Numbered from the stretch's first letter, positions 23,755 to 32,239 are shown. The stretch is 37,622 nucleotides of DNA from UBA8110 sp964597275 (GCA_964597275.1 CAZQXS010000024.1:1-37622), one strand, 5' to 3'. Numbers and translations: made by a program. Notes: generated from the letters alone by a model not told the origin.

Positions 23755-24534
23755 TTAGAAGCTTTTGGCCAACAAGGTTGCGTAGGAATCCGGGTCGGAG
23801 GCCTTCACGGTCCCCGGAATCGGTGTCGGCGGCGAGTTCAGGCGGCGCAGGTAGTCGCTCTCGTAGGTGCCGTCCTGAATCGCCTTCATGGTTTTCTGGT
23901 AGCTCTCCGGGGTGTGGACGGTGACAGCGGCGCTCATGATGCCGTGTCCGTGCCCGCACATCTCGGCGCACTGGATGTCGTAAGTGCCCGTCAGCGTCGG
24001 CTCAAACCAGCCTGCAATTGTGCGGCCCGGAATCATGTCCTGCCGAAGCCGGAAGGCCGGAACCGCGAAATTGTGCAACACGTCGCGGGATTGCAACTCA
24101 AAGTGATAGACCTTGTTGACCTCAACGTGGAGGTCGTTGACCGTCTTGATGTCGTCGTCCGTGCCCAGCTTGCCGTCCGGGCCGGAGTGAACGAAGGACC
24201 AACTCCACTGCTGGGCGATCACCTGAATCGAGTCGTCGTTCGGCGGCATGGTTTGCTTCACCAAGACCCAGACCCAGATGGCTCCGGCAATCAGCACCAC
24301 GTCAAAGACGATGATGATGTTGTGCGGCCAGTGGATCCACTTCTTCTCGTTGTGCCGGTCTCCCGTGATGTACTTCGCCGGCACCCCCTCGCGGTAGCGG
24401 AATTTGAGGAGCAGGTACACCATCGTGGCAAAGGTCAGCAGGAACCAGAACCCCACGATGTAGGTGATCAGGTCGAACAGCCAGTCAATCTCGCCGCCGT
24501 AGCTGGATGCGTTCTTTACAAAATATTCAATCAT
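23755..24534 (-). CDS. coxB: Cytochrome c oxidase subunit II with CuA centre
   Basis: 259 residues. Two membrane helices (about 20-43 and 72-92) anchor a periplasmic cupredoxin domain. The complete CuA ligand set is H154 (DVLHNFAVP) and C189, E191, C193, H197 and M200 in CAEMCGHGHGIM. It receives electrons from cytochrome c and passes them to heme a in subunit I; no cytochrome c domain is fused. The region after helix 2 (LVKQTMPPNDDS) lacks the usual acidic Asp-Glu pair that supplies the K-pathway entry Glu, in line with the loss of the K pathway in coxA. There is no cleavable signal; the N-terminus runs into helix 1. Confidence 0.93.
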   Translation of the reverse strand: MIEYFVKNASSYGGEIDWLFDLITYIVGFWFLLTFATMVYLLLKFRYREGVPAKYITGDRHNEKKWIHWPHNIIIVFDVVLIAGAIWVWVLVKQTMPPNDDSIQVIAQQWSWSFVHSGPDGKLGTDDDIKTVNDLHVEVNKVYHFELQSRDVLHNFAVPAFRLRQDMIPGRTIAGWFEPTLTGTYDIQCAEMCGHGHGIMSAAVTVHTPESYQKTMKAIQDGTYESDYLRRLNSPPTPIPGTVKASDPDSYATLLAKSF

Positions 24535-24584
24535 GTTCCGCCTAGGGGCTCTCAGTTCAGGGTGCGCCGCTCAGACGCGCAGGT

Positions 24585-24689
24585 TCACAAGACAAACAGG
24601 ATAACAGACAGCATGAAGAGGACCGCGCCCAAAAACACGACCCAAAACACCTTCGAGGCCAGTGCCTCTGCTTCGTTTTGCTCACTCAT
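24585..24689 (-). CDS. 34-residue single-helix membrane peptide between ctaB and coxB
   Basis: ATG 24689 to TGA 24585. A hydrophilic, acidic start MSEQNEAEALASK is followed by one hydrophobic helix, VFWVVFLGAVLFMLSVILFV. ACGGAG lies 7 nt before the ATG, the same spacing as coxA. It begins 18 bp after the ctaB stop and ends 50 bp before coxB. By position and form it resembles the small extra subunits of bacterial terminal oxidases (CydX, CcoQ, aa3 subunit IV), but I recognise no specific family. Confidence 0.6.
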   Translation of the reverse strand: MSEQNEAEALASKVFWVVFLGAVLFMLSVILFVL

Positions 24690-24707
24690 TCAACAACTCC
24701 GTTCAGT

Positions 24708-25613
24708 TTAGAGCAGGATACGGTCCAGTATGACCACGACACACAGCACCGGAAAATACACGATCGACATCAAAAACACCCTCCGTGCATTGACGTAGGT
24801 CCGGTTCCAAGAGAACCACACGGCATAGCCCAGGGCACCCAGCCCAAGCAGGATGGAGCCGACCAGATAAATCAAGCCCGCCTGTCCCGCCCAGTAGATC
24901 GAGACGCTGGCCAACAACAACAGCACGCTGTTGGTCAGGGTGTGCCGGGCCGTGCGCCGTCCGTGCAGGTCATTGTGGGAGAGCATCCGGAAGCCGCCAC
25001 GCGCGTAGTCCTCGCGGTGCATCCACGCAATCGCAAAGAAATGGGGAAGCTGCCAGAAGTAGAGCAACAGGAAAATCGGCAGTGCCGCCCAGCCCAACTC
25101 TCCGGTTGCCGCCGTCCAGCCCATCACAGGCGGCAGCGCCCCCGTCACGGCCCCGACCCATGTGTTTGCGGGGGTGAGCGGCTTGAGGGGCGTGTAGGCC
25201 CAAATGTAGGAAAGCAGCGTCACCAGCCCCAGAAAGGCAGTCAGCAGATTCACGGTCCAGATCAAGAGCAGCAGTCCGGAAACCGCCAGCACGGTTCCCA
25301 GCCAAAACGCCTCTTCCAACTCCACCCGCCCTTCCGGCAGGGGGCGGTTGCGGGTCCGGTGCATGAGCGCATCGCGCTCCACCTCCCACCACTGGTTGAA
25401 GACATGGGCGGCGGCCCCCACCAGTCCCGTGCCAAACACCATGCCCAAAATCAGCAGCGGGCTGTGGTGGATCGGCTCTGCCAAGGCGTAGCCGATGCAG
25501 GTGCTCACCAGCACCATGAACAGCAGCCGAGGCTTCGTCAAGACCACAAAATCCGACAGCCGACTGGGGTGGGCGATTGCCACTTCGGCCAAATTTGCGG
25601 TTTTTTCGGACAT
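24708..25613 (-). CDS. ctaB: Protoheme IX farnesyltransferase (heme O synthase)
   Basis: 301 residues, UbiA-family prenyltransferase with about nine membrane helices. The first Asp/Asn-rich motif is NQWWEVERDALMHRTRNRPL and the second is near EDYARGGFRMLSHNDLHG. It joins farnesyl diphosphate to heme b, giving heme O for the oxidase encoded next. ATG 25613 is used; MSRLDFF from ATG 25652 is an alternative with no better ribosome site. The open frame running on to 26423 lies antisense to manC and is rejected. No ctaA is in the window, so whether the oxidase carries heme O or heme A cannot be told. Confidence 0.92.
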   Translation of the reverse strand: MSEKTANLAEVAIAHPSRLSDFVVLTKPRLLFMVLVSTCIGYALAEPIHHSPLLILGMVFGTGLVGAAAHVFNQWWEVERDALMHRTRNRPLPEGRVELEEAFWLGTVLAVSGLLLLIWTVNLLTAFLGLVTLLSYIWAYTPLKPLTPANTWVGAVTGALPPVMGWTAATGELGWAALPIFLLLYFWQLPHFFAIAWMHREDYARGGFRMLSHNDLHGRRTARHTLTNSVLLLLASVSIYWAGQAGLIYLVGSILLGLGALGYAVWFSWNRTYVNARRVFLMSIVYFPVLCVVVILDRILL

Positions 25614-25708
25614 TTCTTTTGGTGTGCGCAGAAAAAAATCTAACCGTGACATGGAACCACGGACTGTGGCAATGTAGCAAGATAAAACACCAATAACCAG
25701 ACATGAGC

Positions 25709-25737
25709 TTGTTGCTCCAGCGAATTTCCCGCATAAT
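25709..25737 (+). promoter_or_regulatory. Candidate promoter for manC-nnr
   Basis: TTGTTG (25709-25714), a 17-bp spacer, then CATAAT (25732-25737), which matches five of six -10 bases. It would start transcription near 25744, about 45 bp before the manC ATG. It lies in the roughly 175-bp gap between the divergent ctaB and manC genes. Confidence 0.45.
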
Positions 25738-25787
25738 TTGAGGACTCCCGCTTCGGGCAGTTTTGTAACTCCGTTCCATTCCACCGG

Positions 25788-27182
25788 ATGCACGCAATCC
25801 TTCTTGCGGGCGGCAGCGGCACCCGCCTCTGGCCCTACAGCCGCACCATGAGTCCCAAGCAGTTCCTGGCGTTGGGGTCCACGCACGAGTCGCTGTTTCA
25901 GGAAACCTGCCTGCGCCTCGCCCCGCTCGTTCCTCCAGAAAACCTCTGTGTGATCGGCGCTCAATCCCACGAACACGAGTTGCGGCATCAACTGGCCCAA
26001 GTGGTCCCGGACCTGCCGAGCCAGAACCTTTTGCTGGAACCCACCGCCCGCAACACGGCCCCGGCAGTGCTGTGGGGCGCACTCCAGATTCCAGAGAACC
26101 AGCAGGGCGAGCCGCTGCTGGTGGTTTCGGCGGATCACCTCATCGGGAACCCGGAGGGCTTTGCAGAGTCCGTTCGTCAGGCCGCCCCTCTCGCGCAGGA
26201 AGGCTGGGTGGTCACGTTCGGGATTCGTCCGGACCGCCCGGAAACCGGCTATGGCTACATTCAGTCCGGAGAACCGCTCTCCGTGGGATTCCGCGTCTCC
26301 CGCTTTGTCGAAAAGCCCGATGCCGAAACCACCGAGCGGCTGGCGAACTCCCCGGATCACACTTGGAACGCGGGTATCTTCCTTGCCACCGCCGCCACCT
26401 TTCTGCGGGAATTCCAGCATCACGCTCCGGGGCTTTTCGAGACCTTTGCACCGCTGAAGACCAGCAGCGGACCCCCTGCAACTCCGGAAGCCGTGTCGCA
26501 GGTGTTTGACTCCGCCGAAAGCATTTCGATTGACTACGCGGTGATGGAAAAATCACAGCGGGTTGCCGTGCTGCCCGTGGACATCGCCTGGAGCGACCTT
26601 GGCAGTTGGGAAAGCCTGCATCAGGTTTCGGAGCAGGACTCGGACGGCAACGTGCTGTGGGGCAACGTCATTTGTCGGGACACGCGCAACTCACTGATCA
26701 TCAGCACCAAGAAGCTGGTGACGAGCATCGGCGTTGAAAATCTGGTGATCGTTGAAACCGAGGATGCCTTGCTGGTGTGCGACTTGCGGCGCACGCAGGA
26801 CGTGAAGCAGTTGGTGGAAACACTCAAGGAGGAGGATCGGCACGAGTACCGCTTCCACACCCGCGTATTGCGCCCGTGGGGCAGTGCCACAACGGTGCTA
26901 GAAACCGCGAACTTCCGCATCCGCTTGCTGGAGGTGCGCCCGGACGCCAGCCTTTCCCTGCAACGCCATCGGCACCGCAGCGAACACTGGGTGGTCACGC
27001 GGGGGACCGCCGATGTGCAACGCGGTGACGAATCCTTGCGGCTCACCGAGAGCGAATCGGTTTACATCCCCAAGGGCACCCCGCACCGCCTTGGCAACTC
27101 CGGGCGCATCCCGCTGGAGGTCATCGAGGTCCAGCAGGGCACCTACCTGGGCGATGACGACATCGAACGCTTTGACGGCTGA
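25788..27182 (+). CDS. manC: Mannose-1-phosphate guanylyltransferase / mannose-6-phosphate isomerase
   Basis: 464 residues, bifunctional type II enzyme. The nucleotidyltransferase domain starts with LLAGGSGTRLWPYSR (residues 5-19) and MSPKQ. The C-terminal cupin (from about 365) starts RPWGSATTVLE and has LQRHRHRSEHWVVTRG and YIPKGTPHRLGN with metal-binding His and Glu. It supplies GDP-mannose for surface polysaccharide. The start matches the family N-terminus, though no clear ribosome site precedes it. Nnr follows 5 bp later. No other capsule or LPS gene is present in the window. Confidence 0.93.
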   Translation: MHAILLAGGSGTRLWPYSRTMSPKQFLALGSTHESLFQETCLRLAPLVPPENLCVIGAQSHEHELRHQLAQVVPDLPSQNLLLEPTARNTAPAVLWGALQIPENQQGEPLLVVSADHLIGNPEGFAESVRQAAPLAQEGWVVTFGIRPDRPETGYGYIQSGEPLSVGFRVSRFVEKPDAETTERLANSPDHTWNAGIFLATAATFLREFQHHAPGLFETFAPLKTSSGPPATPEAVSQVFDSAESISIDYAVMEKSQRVAVLPVDIAWSDLGSWESLHQVSEQDSDGNVLWGNVICRDTRNSLIISTKKLVTSIGVENLVIVETEDALLVCDLRRTQDVKQLVETLKEEDRHEYRFHTRVLRPWGSATTVLETANFRIRLLEVRPDASLSLQRHRHRSEHWVVTRGTADVQRGDESLRLTESESVYIPKGTPHRLGNSGRIPLEVIEVQQGTYLGDDDIERFDG

Positions 27183-27187
27183 TCCCG

Positions 27188-28789
27188 ATGCCTGATCCCA
27201 ATCAACACCCCGTGCCGGCCTTCCCCGACTCGGAACTCCCGTGGGTGCAATTCCAGCGTTTTGCAGATGCGGAAACGATGCGGTCGCTGGACCAGCGCGC
27301 CATCGAGGAAATCGGCATTCCCGGTCTGGTTCTCATGGAAAACGCCGCCCGCAGCGTCGCCGATCTCGTGGAATCGGAAATCCTGCGGGAGCGTCCGCAG
27401 GCGTGGGTGGTGGTCTGCTGCGGACGGGGCAACAACGGCGGGGACGGCTTTGCGGTCGCACGGCTGCTCGCCAATCGCGGCTATCGCGTTTCCGTGATTG
27501 ACGCCGGCGAAGTGAAAACCGACGATGCCCGTACCAACCAGCAACTCTGGTCACACTTTGGCGAGAGCGTGTCCTTTCCAAGCCCGGAAGCCACGCGCTG
27601 GCTGGAGCGGGCCGACGTGATCCTTGACGGGATTTTCGGCATCGGCGTGGAACGAGAAATCGAAGGCGCGTACCGCGAGTGGATCGAGACGATCAACGTC
27701 AATGATCACGCCCTCCGCGTTGCGCTTGATGTCCCGTCCGGCATCAGTTCCGACGACAGCCGCCTCCACGGAATCGCGGTGCGCTGCCACCACACGATTT
27801 GCTTTCAGGTGGGCAAGCCCGGATGCTTCCAGCAGCCCGGAGCCGCGCATTGCGGAAAAATCACGATTCCCGACATTTCCATTCCCGTGCGCTGGCCGGA
27901 AGCCGTTCCATCAACGTGGGGAATCACCGCCTCCGCAGTGCGGTGCCTGCTCCCGGACGTTCCGGATGATGCGCACAAGGGCGCTTTTGGGCACCTGCTC
28001 ACGGTCTGCGGCTCGGCAGGCATGGGCGGAGCCGCCACGCTTGCCGCCACCGCCGCACTCAAATCCGGGACCGGACTCGTCTCCGCCTTCGTGCTGGAGC
28101 GTTTCCGCGATGGCTTGCCGGGCCAGCCCCCTGAAGTGATGACCCTCTCCTCGCCCGGCGCATCGGACTACTTCACCCCGGACCACACCGATGTCGCCCT
28201 GAGCCATGCCGCGTCCCGTGATGCCGTGGTGCTGGGTTGCGGCCTTGGCAATCACTCCGAAACCGGGGAGTTCGTCCGGGCGTTTGTCACGGAAACCGAG
28301 ATGCCGCTGTTGGTGGATGCCGATGGCCTGAACCACTTGGGTGGGCAGGATTTGGCGGCACGCTCCGGACCAACCGTGATCACGCCGCACCCCAAGGAAT
28401 TGTCACGACTGTGCGGAGAGAGCGTTGCGGAAATCCAAGCGTCCCGCATCGCCACTGCCCGCCGCTGGGCGCAGGAGTGGAAGGTGGTGCTGGTGCTGAA
28501 GGGATCGCGCACCGTGGTCGCGGCTCCGGACGGGGCGGTCTTGCTCAATCCCACGGGCAACGCAGGACTCGCCACCGCCGGGTCCGGGGATGTCCTCAGC
28601 GGCATGCTCGGCGGCTTGCTTGCTCAAGGCCACTCGCCGCTTGCCGCCGCGCTCGTTGGGGTTTATCTCCACGGACTCGCCGCCGACACCCTCGTGCAGG
28701 ACGGACTGCCGCCCTCCGCCCTCACCGCCTCCGATCTCTTCCGGGGCATCGGGCTGGCTCGCAAGGCTCTGCTCAGAACGAGCGTCTGA
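27188..28789 (+). CDS. nnr: Bifunctional NAD(P)H-hydrate repair enzyme
   Basis: 533 residues. The N-terminal YjeF epimerase domain (about 25-245) has CCGRGNNGGDGFAVARLL and SGISSDDSRLHG. The C-terminal ADP-dependent dehydratase domain (from about 255) has HKGAFGHLLTVCGSAGMGGA and GLATAGSGDVLSGMLGG with the catalytic Asp in GSGD. Together they restore NAD(P)H from its hydrated R and S forms. About 20 Pro-rich residues precede the first domain. The last 17 bp overlap the 3' end of the EamA gene on the other strand. Confidence 0.94.
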   Translation: MPDPNQHPVPAFPDSELPWVQFQRFADAETMRSLDQRAIEEIGIPGLVLMENAARSVADLVESEILRERPQAWVVVCCGRGNNGGDGFAVARLLANRGYRVSVIDAGEVKTDDARTNQQLWSHFGESVSFPSPEATRWLERADVILDGIFGIGVEREIEGAYREWIETINVNDHALRVALDVPSGISSDDSRLHGIAVRCHHTICFQVGKPGCFQQPGAAHCGKITIPDISIPVRWPEAVPSTWGITASAVRCLLPDVPDDAHKGAFGHLLTVCGSAGMGGAATLAATAALKSGTGLVSAFVLERFRDGLPGQPPEVMTLSSPGASDYFTPDHTDVALSHAASRDAVVLGCGLGNHSETGEFVRAFVTETEMPLLVDADGLNHLGGQDLAARSGPTVITPHPKELSRLCGESVAEIQASRIATARRWAQEWKVVLVLKGSRTVVAAPDGAVLLNPTGNAGLATAGSGDVLSGMLGGLLAQGHSPLAAALVGVYLHGLAADTLVQDGLPPSALTASDLFRGIGLARKALLRTSV

Positions 28790-29675
28790 AATACGAGAAC
28801 CGCAGGAACGAGAGCAGAATCCCGGCCATCACCAGCGCCCCGCCTGCCAGTTCAAACCAGCGCAGCATCCGCCCGAACAGCACAAACTCCAGCAGGAGCG
28901 TCAGCACCGGGGCAAAGGTGCCGATGGTCATGGCCTTGGCGATGGTGAGATCGCGCAGGGCGTAGGTGTAGGCCACACGCCCCAAGAAGGGTCCGAAAAA
29001 CGCCGCCAGCCCCAGCCAGCCCCAAGCGGCCACGGGCACCGCCTGCACCTGTTCCAGCATTCCCGGAAACGCGCTCATGAGCGCCAGCGCGATCACCAGC
29101 CGACAGACGTTGAGCGCCTGCGGATCAATGCAATCAATAATGAGCTTGGAGAGCACCTGCATCATCGCGAAGCTCAAGGCCGAAACCATCGCCCACAACA
29201 CGAACCTCCCGGAACCGTCTGCGATGCTGAGGGAGTCGTGCCGCATGAACGTGATGCCCAGCAGAATGATGCCCACCGCCATCCACACCTTGGGAGCTAC
29301 GGCTTCCCGCAACAACCCCCAGCCGAGCAGCAGTGCCAGCACGATTTCGACGCGGCTGACGATGATCACCAGCGTCGGGGAACCGCCTTGCAGGGCGGTG
29401 CAGACGGCAAAGTTCCCCAGCACGCCGGAGAGCGAGATGGCGATGAGCAACAGCACCACCTTGGGGGAAAACCGCGTGTTGCGCCGCAACGCCCATGCGC
29501 CGGGCATGGAAAACAACAAGGCCCAGACAAACACGCCGTACACCGCTGTCAGCGGCTCAACCGTGTGCAGGGCATGCTGGTAGGGCAGGGAAAAGCATCC
29601 ACCTCCAATCAGGGCCAGCCCCATGAAGGCCAGCCCCCGTTTGGATTTGGACGCCCTCAGTGCTGTGAGGATCAT
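28773..29675 (-). CDS. EamA-family (drug/metabolite) transporter
   Basis: 300 residues with about ten hydrophobic segments in the two-repeat EamA layout. The first half begins GLAFMGLALIGGGCFSLPYQ and the second near RFVLWAMVSALSFAMMQVLS. It has a basic C-terminus. Inner-membrane carrier; substrate and direction cannot be read from sequence. It starts 15 bp after the GST stop, so the two are probably one operon. Confidence 0.82.
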   Translation of the reverse strand: MILTALRASKSKRGLAFMGLALIGGGCFSLPYQHALHTVEPLTAVYGVFVWALLFSMPGAWALRRNTRFSPKVVLLLIAISLSGVLGNFAVCTALQGGSPTLVIIVSRVEIVLALLLGWGLLREAVAPKVWMAVGIILLGITFMRHDSLSIADGSGRFVLWAMVSALSFAMMQVLSKLIIDCIDPQALNVCRLVIALALMSAFPGMLEQVQAVPVAAWGWLGLAAFFGPFLGRVAYTYALRDLTIAKAMTIGTFAPVLTLLLEFVLFGRMLRWFELAGGALVMAGILLSFLRFSYFRRSF

Positions 29676-29690
29676 GCCGCAGGGGGGCGT

Positions 29691-30341
29691 TTAGGCGGCG
29701 AGCTTTTTGGAAAGCCACTGCTCGGCGGCTTGTCGGGCTGGGGCCAACACTTCCGCAACGGTGGGATGCGCCAGCAGGGTTTGTTGCCACGGAGCCAGTG
29801 CGTCTGGAAGCGTCCATTCCAAGCCCACCGCCTCCCACACCATCCGCCCCAGCACCAGCGTTGGGGCGTAAGCGGCATCGGCCAGCGAGATTTCCGGAGT
29901 CCCCAAAAAAGGCTGGGGGTCCGCCAGTTGAGCCAGCACCTGAAGCTGTTTCTGAAGTTCGGCTTCGTGCTTTTTCACCGCCTCCGGATCGCGGGTGGCC
30001 GGAGACACCTGTCTGAACATCGCACGGATGGGCAGCTCCACCGCAAGGTCGTGCTGCCGCGAAAGCATCCGCAACCGTGCCCGCTGGCCCGCATCTCCCG
30101 GCAGCAGGTTCGGCTCGGGAAAACGTTCGTTGAGGTACTCGTTGATCGCCTCTGATTCCGACAGGATCAGGTCGCCGTCAGCCAGTCCGGGGATTTTCCC
30201 GGAGGGCACCAGTTGCTTGTACGCCTCCGAGCCATAGCCGTCTGGAGGAGTCTGGACTTCATGGGGCACCTGCTTGAGGGCGAGGACGATGGCGACTTTG
30301 TTGCAGTAGTTGCTGAGAGGATAGGCGTAAAGAATCATCAT
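29691..30341 (-). CDS. Glutathione S-transferase family protein
   Basis: 216 residues. The thioredoxin-like N-terminal domain starts MMILYAYPLSNYCNKVAIVL, with S10 of PLSNYCNK near the usual catalytic position, and has VPSGKIPGL and LSESEAINEYLNERFP for glutathione binding. The helical C-terminal domain runs from about 85. ATG 30341 is preferred; ATG 30368 adds nine residues but overlaps a TACAAT -10-like box (minus strand, 30372-30367), so the mRNA may begin close to that codon. No substrate is assigned. It is followed closely by the EamA transporter. Confidence 0.85.
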   Translation of the reverse strand: MMILYAYPLSNYCNKVAIVLALKQVPHEVQTPPDGYGSEAYKQLVPSGKIPGLADGDLILSESEAINEYLNERFPEPNLLPGDAGQRARLRMLSRQHDLAVELPIRAMFRQVSPATRDPEAVKKHEAELQKQLQVLAQLADPQPFLGTPEISLADAAYAPTLVLGRMVWEAVGLEWTLPDALAPWQQTLLAHPTVAEVLAPARQAAEQWLSKKLAA

Positions 30342-30460
30342 TGGTTTGAAATCCGATAGTGAGTTCATTGTAAAGGACTGGCTTCTGTACTGAAAGATCG
30401 CATTGCACCTGCACACGAAAAGCTGGAGAATCAAACCGTCTTGCACACGGAAACGCGCAC

Positions 30461-30973
30461 ATGAAACGTCTCAAACGCCCCCTCGCCGTCGCCCTGATGG
30501 TCTCCGGGGCCATCCTGATCGGTTACTTCCTCGTTGAGGACCGCTTCGGTCCAGAGCGACAAGCAGCCCTCCAACAAGCCACGGAAAAATTCATGCAACA
30601 AAACCAAGAACTGCTGACCAGCAACCCCGAGCAGGAAGGCGTGGTCGTCACCGACAGCGGCTTGCAGTACCGCATCCTCGAAGCAGGCACGGGCACTCAG
30701 CCCACTGCTACCGACACCGTGCTGGTCCACTACCGGGGCATGTTGGTCGAAGGCACCGAATTCGACAGCTCCCACCGACGCGGCAAGCCCGTCAGCTTCC
30801 CCGTCAGCGGCCTGATTCCGGGCTGGACGGAAGCCCTGCAACTCATGCAGGAGGGGGCCAGGTGGGAGTTGGTCATCCCCGCGCATCTCGCTTACGGCGA
30901 GCAGGGCGTCCCGGACCTGATCCCGCCCAATGCGGTGTTGCGCTTTGAGGTGGAACTGCTGAAGGTCAACTGA
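30461..30973 (+). CDS. FKBP-type peptidyl-prolyl cis-trans isomerase, membrane-anchored
   Basis: 170 residues. An N-terminal signal anchor (about 8-25), then a charged, Gln-rich helical spacer, then one FKBP domain (about 62-170): VLVHYRGMLVEGTEFDSS, VSGLIPGWTEALQLMQEG and IPAHLAYGEQGVPDLIPPN. It should help protein folding in the periplasm, like FkpA/Mip but without their long dimerisation arm. ACGGAA lies 8 nt before the ATG. The 3' end overlaps the chorismate mutase gene by 8 bp. Confidence 0.9.
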   Translation: MKRLKRPLAVALMVSGAILIGYFLVEDRFGPERQAALQQATEKFMQQNQELLTSNPEQEGVVVTDSGLQYRILEAGTGTQPTATDTVLVHYRGMLVEGTEFDSSHRRGKPVSFPVSGLIPGWTEALQLMQEGARWELVIPAHLAYGEQGVPDLIPPNAVLRFEVELLKVN

Positions 30974-31265
30974 CCTGACGTTCTGCGGGCGAGTCGGACG
31001 ATTCCCCTTCCGGACGTTGCAGCACCTTGAGCGTGTCAATGATTTCCTGAAAGATCTGCCGCAGCATCGCCTCGCTGATCGGACCCTCGTTGCGCTCCAG
31101 CAACCGGGCGAACAGTCGCTGCTCCCGATCCGCGTCCAGCACCGCCACCTTTTCGCGGCGCTTGATCTCGCCAATCTCCATGACGCACCGCGCCCGGCGG
31201 TTGATCAACGCCAGCAGTTCTGCGTCAATCTCGTCAATCTGCACTCTCAGTTCGTCCAAGGTCAT
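30966..31265 (-). CDS. Chorismate mutase, AroQ class, monofunctional
   Basis: 99 residues, a single all-helical AroQ domain. LRVQIDEIDAELLALINRRA gives the first active-site Arg and the helix 1 pattern; IGEIKRREK and DADREQRLFARL carry the conserved Lys and Arg/Glu; the C-terminal helix is IFQEIIDTLKVLQ. It converts chorismate to prephenate. ATG 31265 is fixed by GGAGG five bases upstream; the longer open frame to 31361 is not used. No prephenate dehydratase is fused or adjacent. Confidence 0.9.
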   Translation of the reverse strand: MTLDELRVQIDEIDAELLALINRRARCVMEIGEIKRREKVAVLDADREQRLFARLLERNEGPISEAMLRQIFQEIIDTLKVLQRPEGESSDSPAERQVS

Positions 31266-31328
31266 CACTTCCTCCCAAAGGAAATCAGGATGACCAGAAC
31301 TCGGACAAAATGCAACTCCCAGCCAAAA

Positions 31329-31345
31329 TTCCGGATTTTCCGGAA
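31329..31345. promoter_or_regulatory. Perfect dyad upstream of the tpiA promoter
   Basis: TTCCGGA, three T, TCCGGAA: a perfect 7-bp inverted repeat whose right edge is 5 bp before the -35 box of the tpiA promoter. It sits between the divergent chorismate mutase and tpiA starts and has the form of an operator for a dimeric regulator. Confidence 0.35.
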
Positions 31346-31349
31346 CCGC

Positions 31350-31377
31350 TTGAGTTTCCAAGCAAATTTGCTAGATT
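31350..31377 (+). promoter_or_regulatory. Candidate tpiA promoter
   Basis: TTGAGT (31350-31355), 16-bp spacer, TAGATT (31372-31377): four of six matches at each box. The predicted start near 31384 gives a 25-nt leader that holds CGGAGA before the TTG start codon. Confidence 0.45.
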
Positions 31378-31409
31378 GATTTGTTTTGCTCTGAAGCGGA
31401 GATTTCGAG

Positions 31410-32162
31410 TTGCGGAAAAAACTGATCGCGGGAAACTGGAAGATGAACGGCTCGGCGGCACTGGCCTCGGAACTGGCCGTTGCACTGCGCCCGGAGTTGG
31501 AGCGGACGAGCTGCGAAATCGCCGTCTGCCCGCCCTTTCCGCTGATCCCGGCCCTGTGCGAAGCGATGCGGGACTCGCGGATTCTGGTGGGGGCGCAAAA
31601 TGTTCACGCGCAGCCCTCCGGGGCGTTCACGGGCGAGGTGCCCGCCGCGATCTTGCAGGAATCCGGGGCGCAGGTCTGCATCGTGGGACACTCGGAGCGC
31701 CGCGCCTTGTTTGCCGAAGCGGACGAGTTCATCCGCCAGAAAGTCGGCATCCTGCTGCAACACGCCATCCGCCCCGTGCTGTGCGTGGGGGAATCGCTGG
31801 AGGAGCGCGAGCAGGAGCTTCACGAAACCGTGGTGGTCCGGCAGTTGCGTCAAGGGCTGGCCGAACTCAACCCGGACGACCTTGGACGCTGTGTGGTCGC
31901 CTACGAACCAGTCTGGGCCATCGGCACAGGCCGCACCGCGACTCCGGAGCAGGCCAACGCCATGCACCGCGTGATTCGTCAGGAAACCGCCTCGCTCGCC
32001 TCACCGGAAATCGCCGAACGCCTGCAAATCCTCTACGGCGGCAGCGTCAATGCCGGAAACGCCGAAACCCTGCTGGGGCAGTCCGACATTGACGGGGCGC
32101 TCGTCGGCGGGGCCAGCCTCAAGCCGGAGGACTTCCGGCAAATCGTGCGGGCTGGAGGTTGA
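31410..32162 (+). CDS. tpiA: Triosephosphate isomerase
   Basis: 250 residues. The full active site is visible: N9 and K11 in GNWKMN, H94 in IVGHSERR, E166 in VVAYEPVWAIGTG, and the phosphate loop LYGGSVN. It interconverts dihydroxyacetone phosphate and glyceraldehyde 3-phosphate in glycolysis. The start is a TTG codon, supported by CGGAG 8 nt upstream and by the conserved N-terminus directly after it; no ATG or GTG fits. SecG follows after 227 bp, a gene pair common in bacteria. Confidence 0.96.
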   Translation: MRKKLIAGNWKMNGSAALASELAVALRPELERTSCEIAVCPPFPLIPALCEAMRDSRILVGAQNVHAQPSGAFTGEVPAAILQESGAQVCIVGHSERRALFAEADEFIRQKVGILLQHAIRPVLCVGESLEEREQELHETVVVRQLRQGLAELNPDDLGRCVVAYEPVWAIGTGRTATPEQANAMHRVIRQETASLASPEIAERLQILYGGSVNAGNAETLLGQSDIDGALVGGASLKPEDFRQIVRAGG

Positions 32163-32175
32163 GCAGAAGAATTCA

Positions 32176-32214
32176 GGGGAGTGGATTCCTTGTAAAGGAT
32201 GGGTTTCATTCCCC
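32176..32214 (+). other. Imperfect stem-loop after tpiA
   Basis: Outer arms GGGGAGTG (32176-32183) and CATTCCCC (32207-32214) pair with one G-U. An inner hairpin TCCTT/AAGGA (32187-32199) has a 3-nt loop. There is no T-tract after it, so it is a possible mRNA 3' structure rather than a standard terminator. Confidence 0.35.
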
Positions 32215-32239
32215 GTTCAAGCCAGGGACAAGCTTTGTG

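Noticed and set aside
21844..24711. A 955-codon open frame on the + strand across the oxidase genes
   Set aside because: It is antisense to ctaB end, coxB, coxA and coxC, all with clear family motifs. Its translation is dominated by His, Arg, Glu, Asp and Val without domain pattern, as expected from the mirror of GC-rich membrane-protein codons.
25614..26423. N-terminal extension of ctaB to a 571-residue protein
   Set aside because: The added frame is antisense to manC and has no membrane segments; the UbiA domain starts shortly after 25613.
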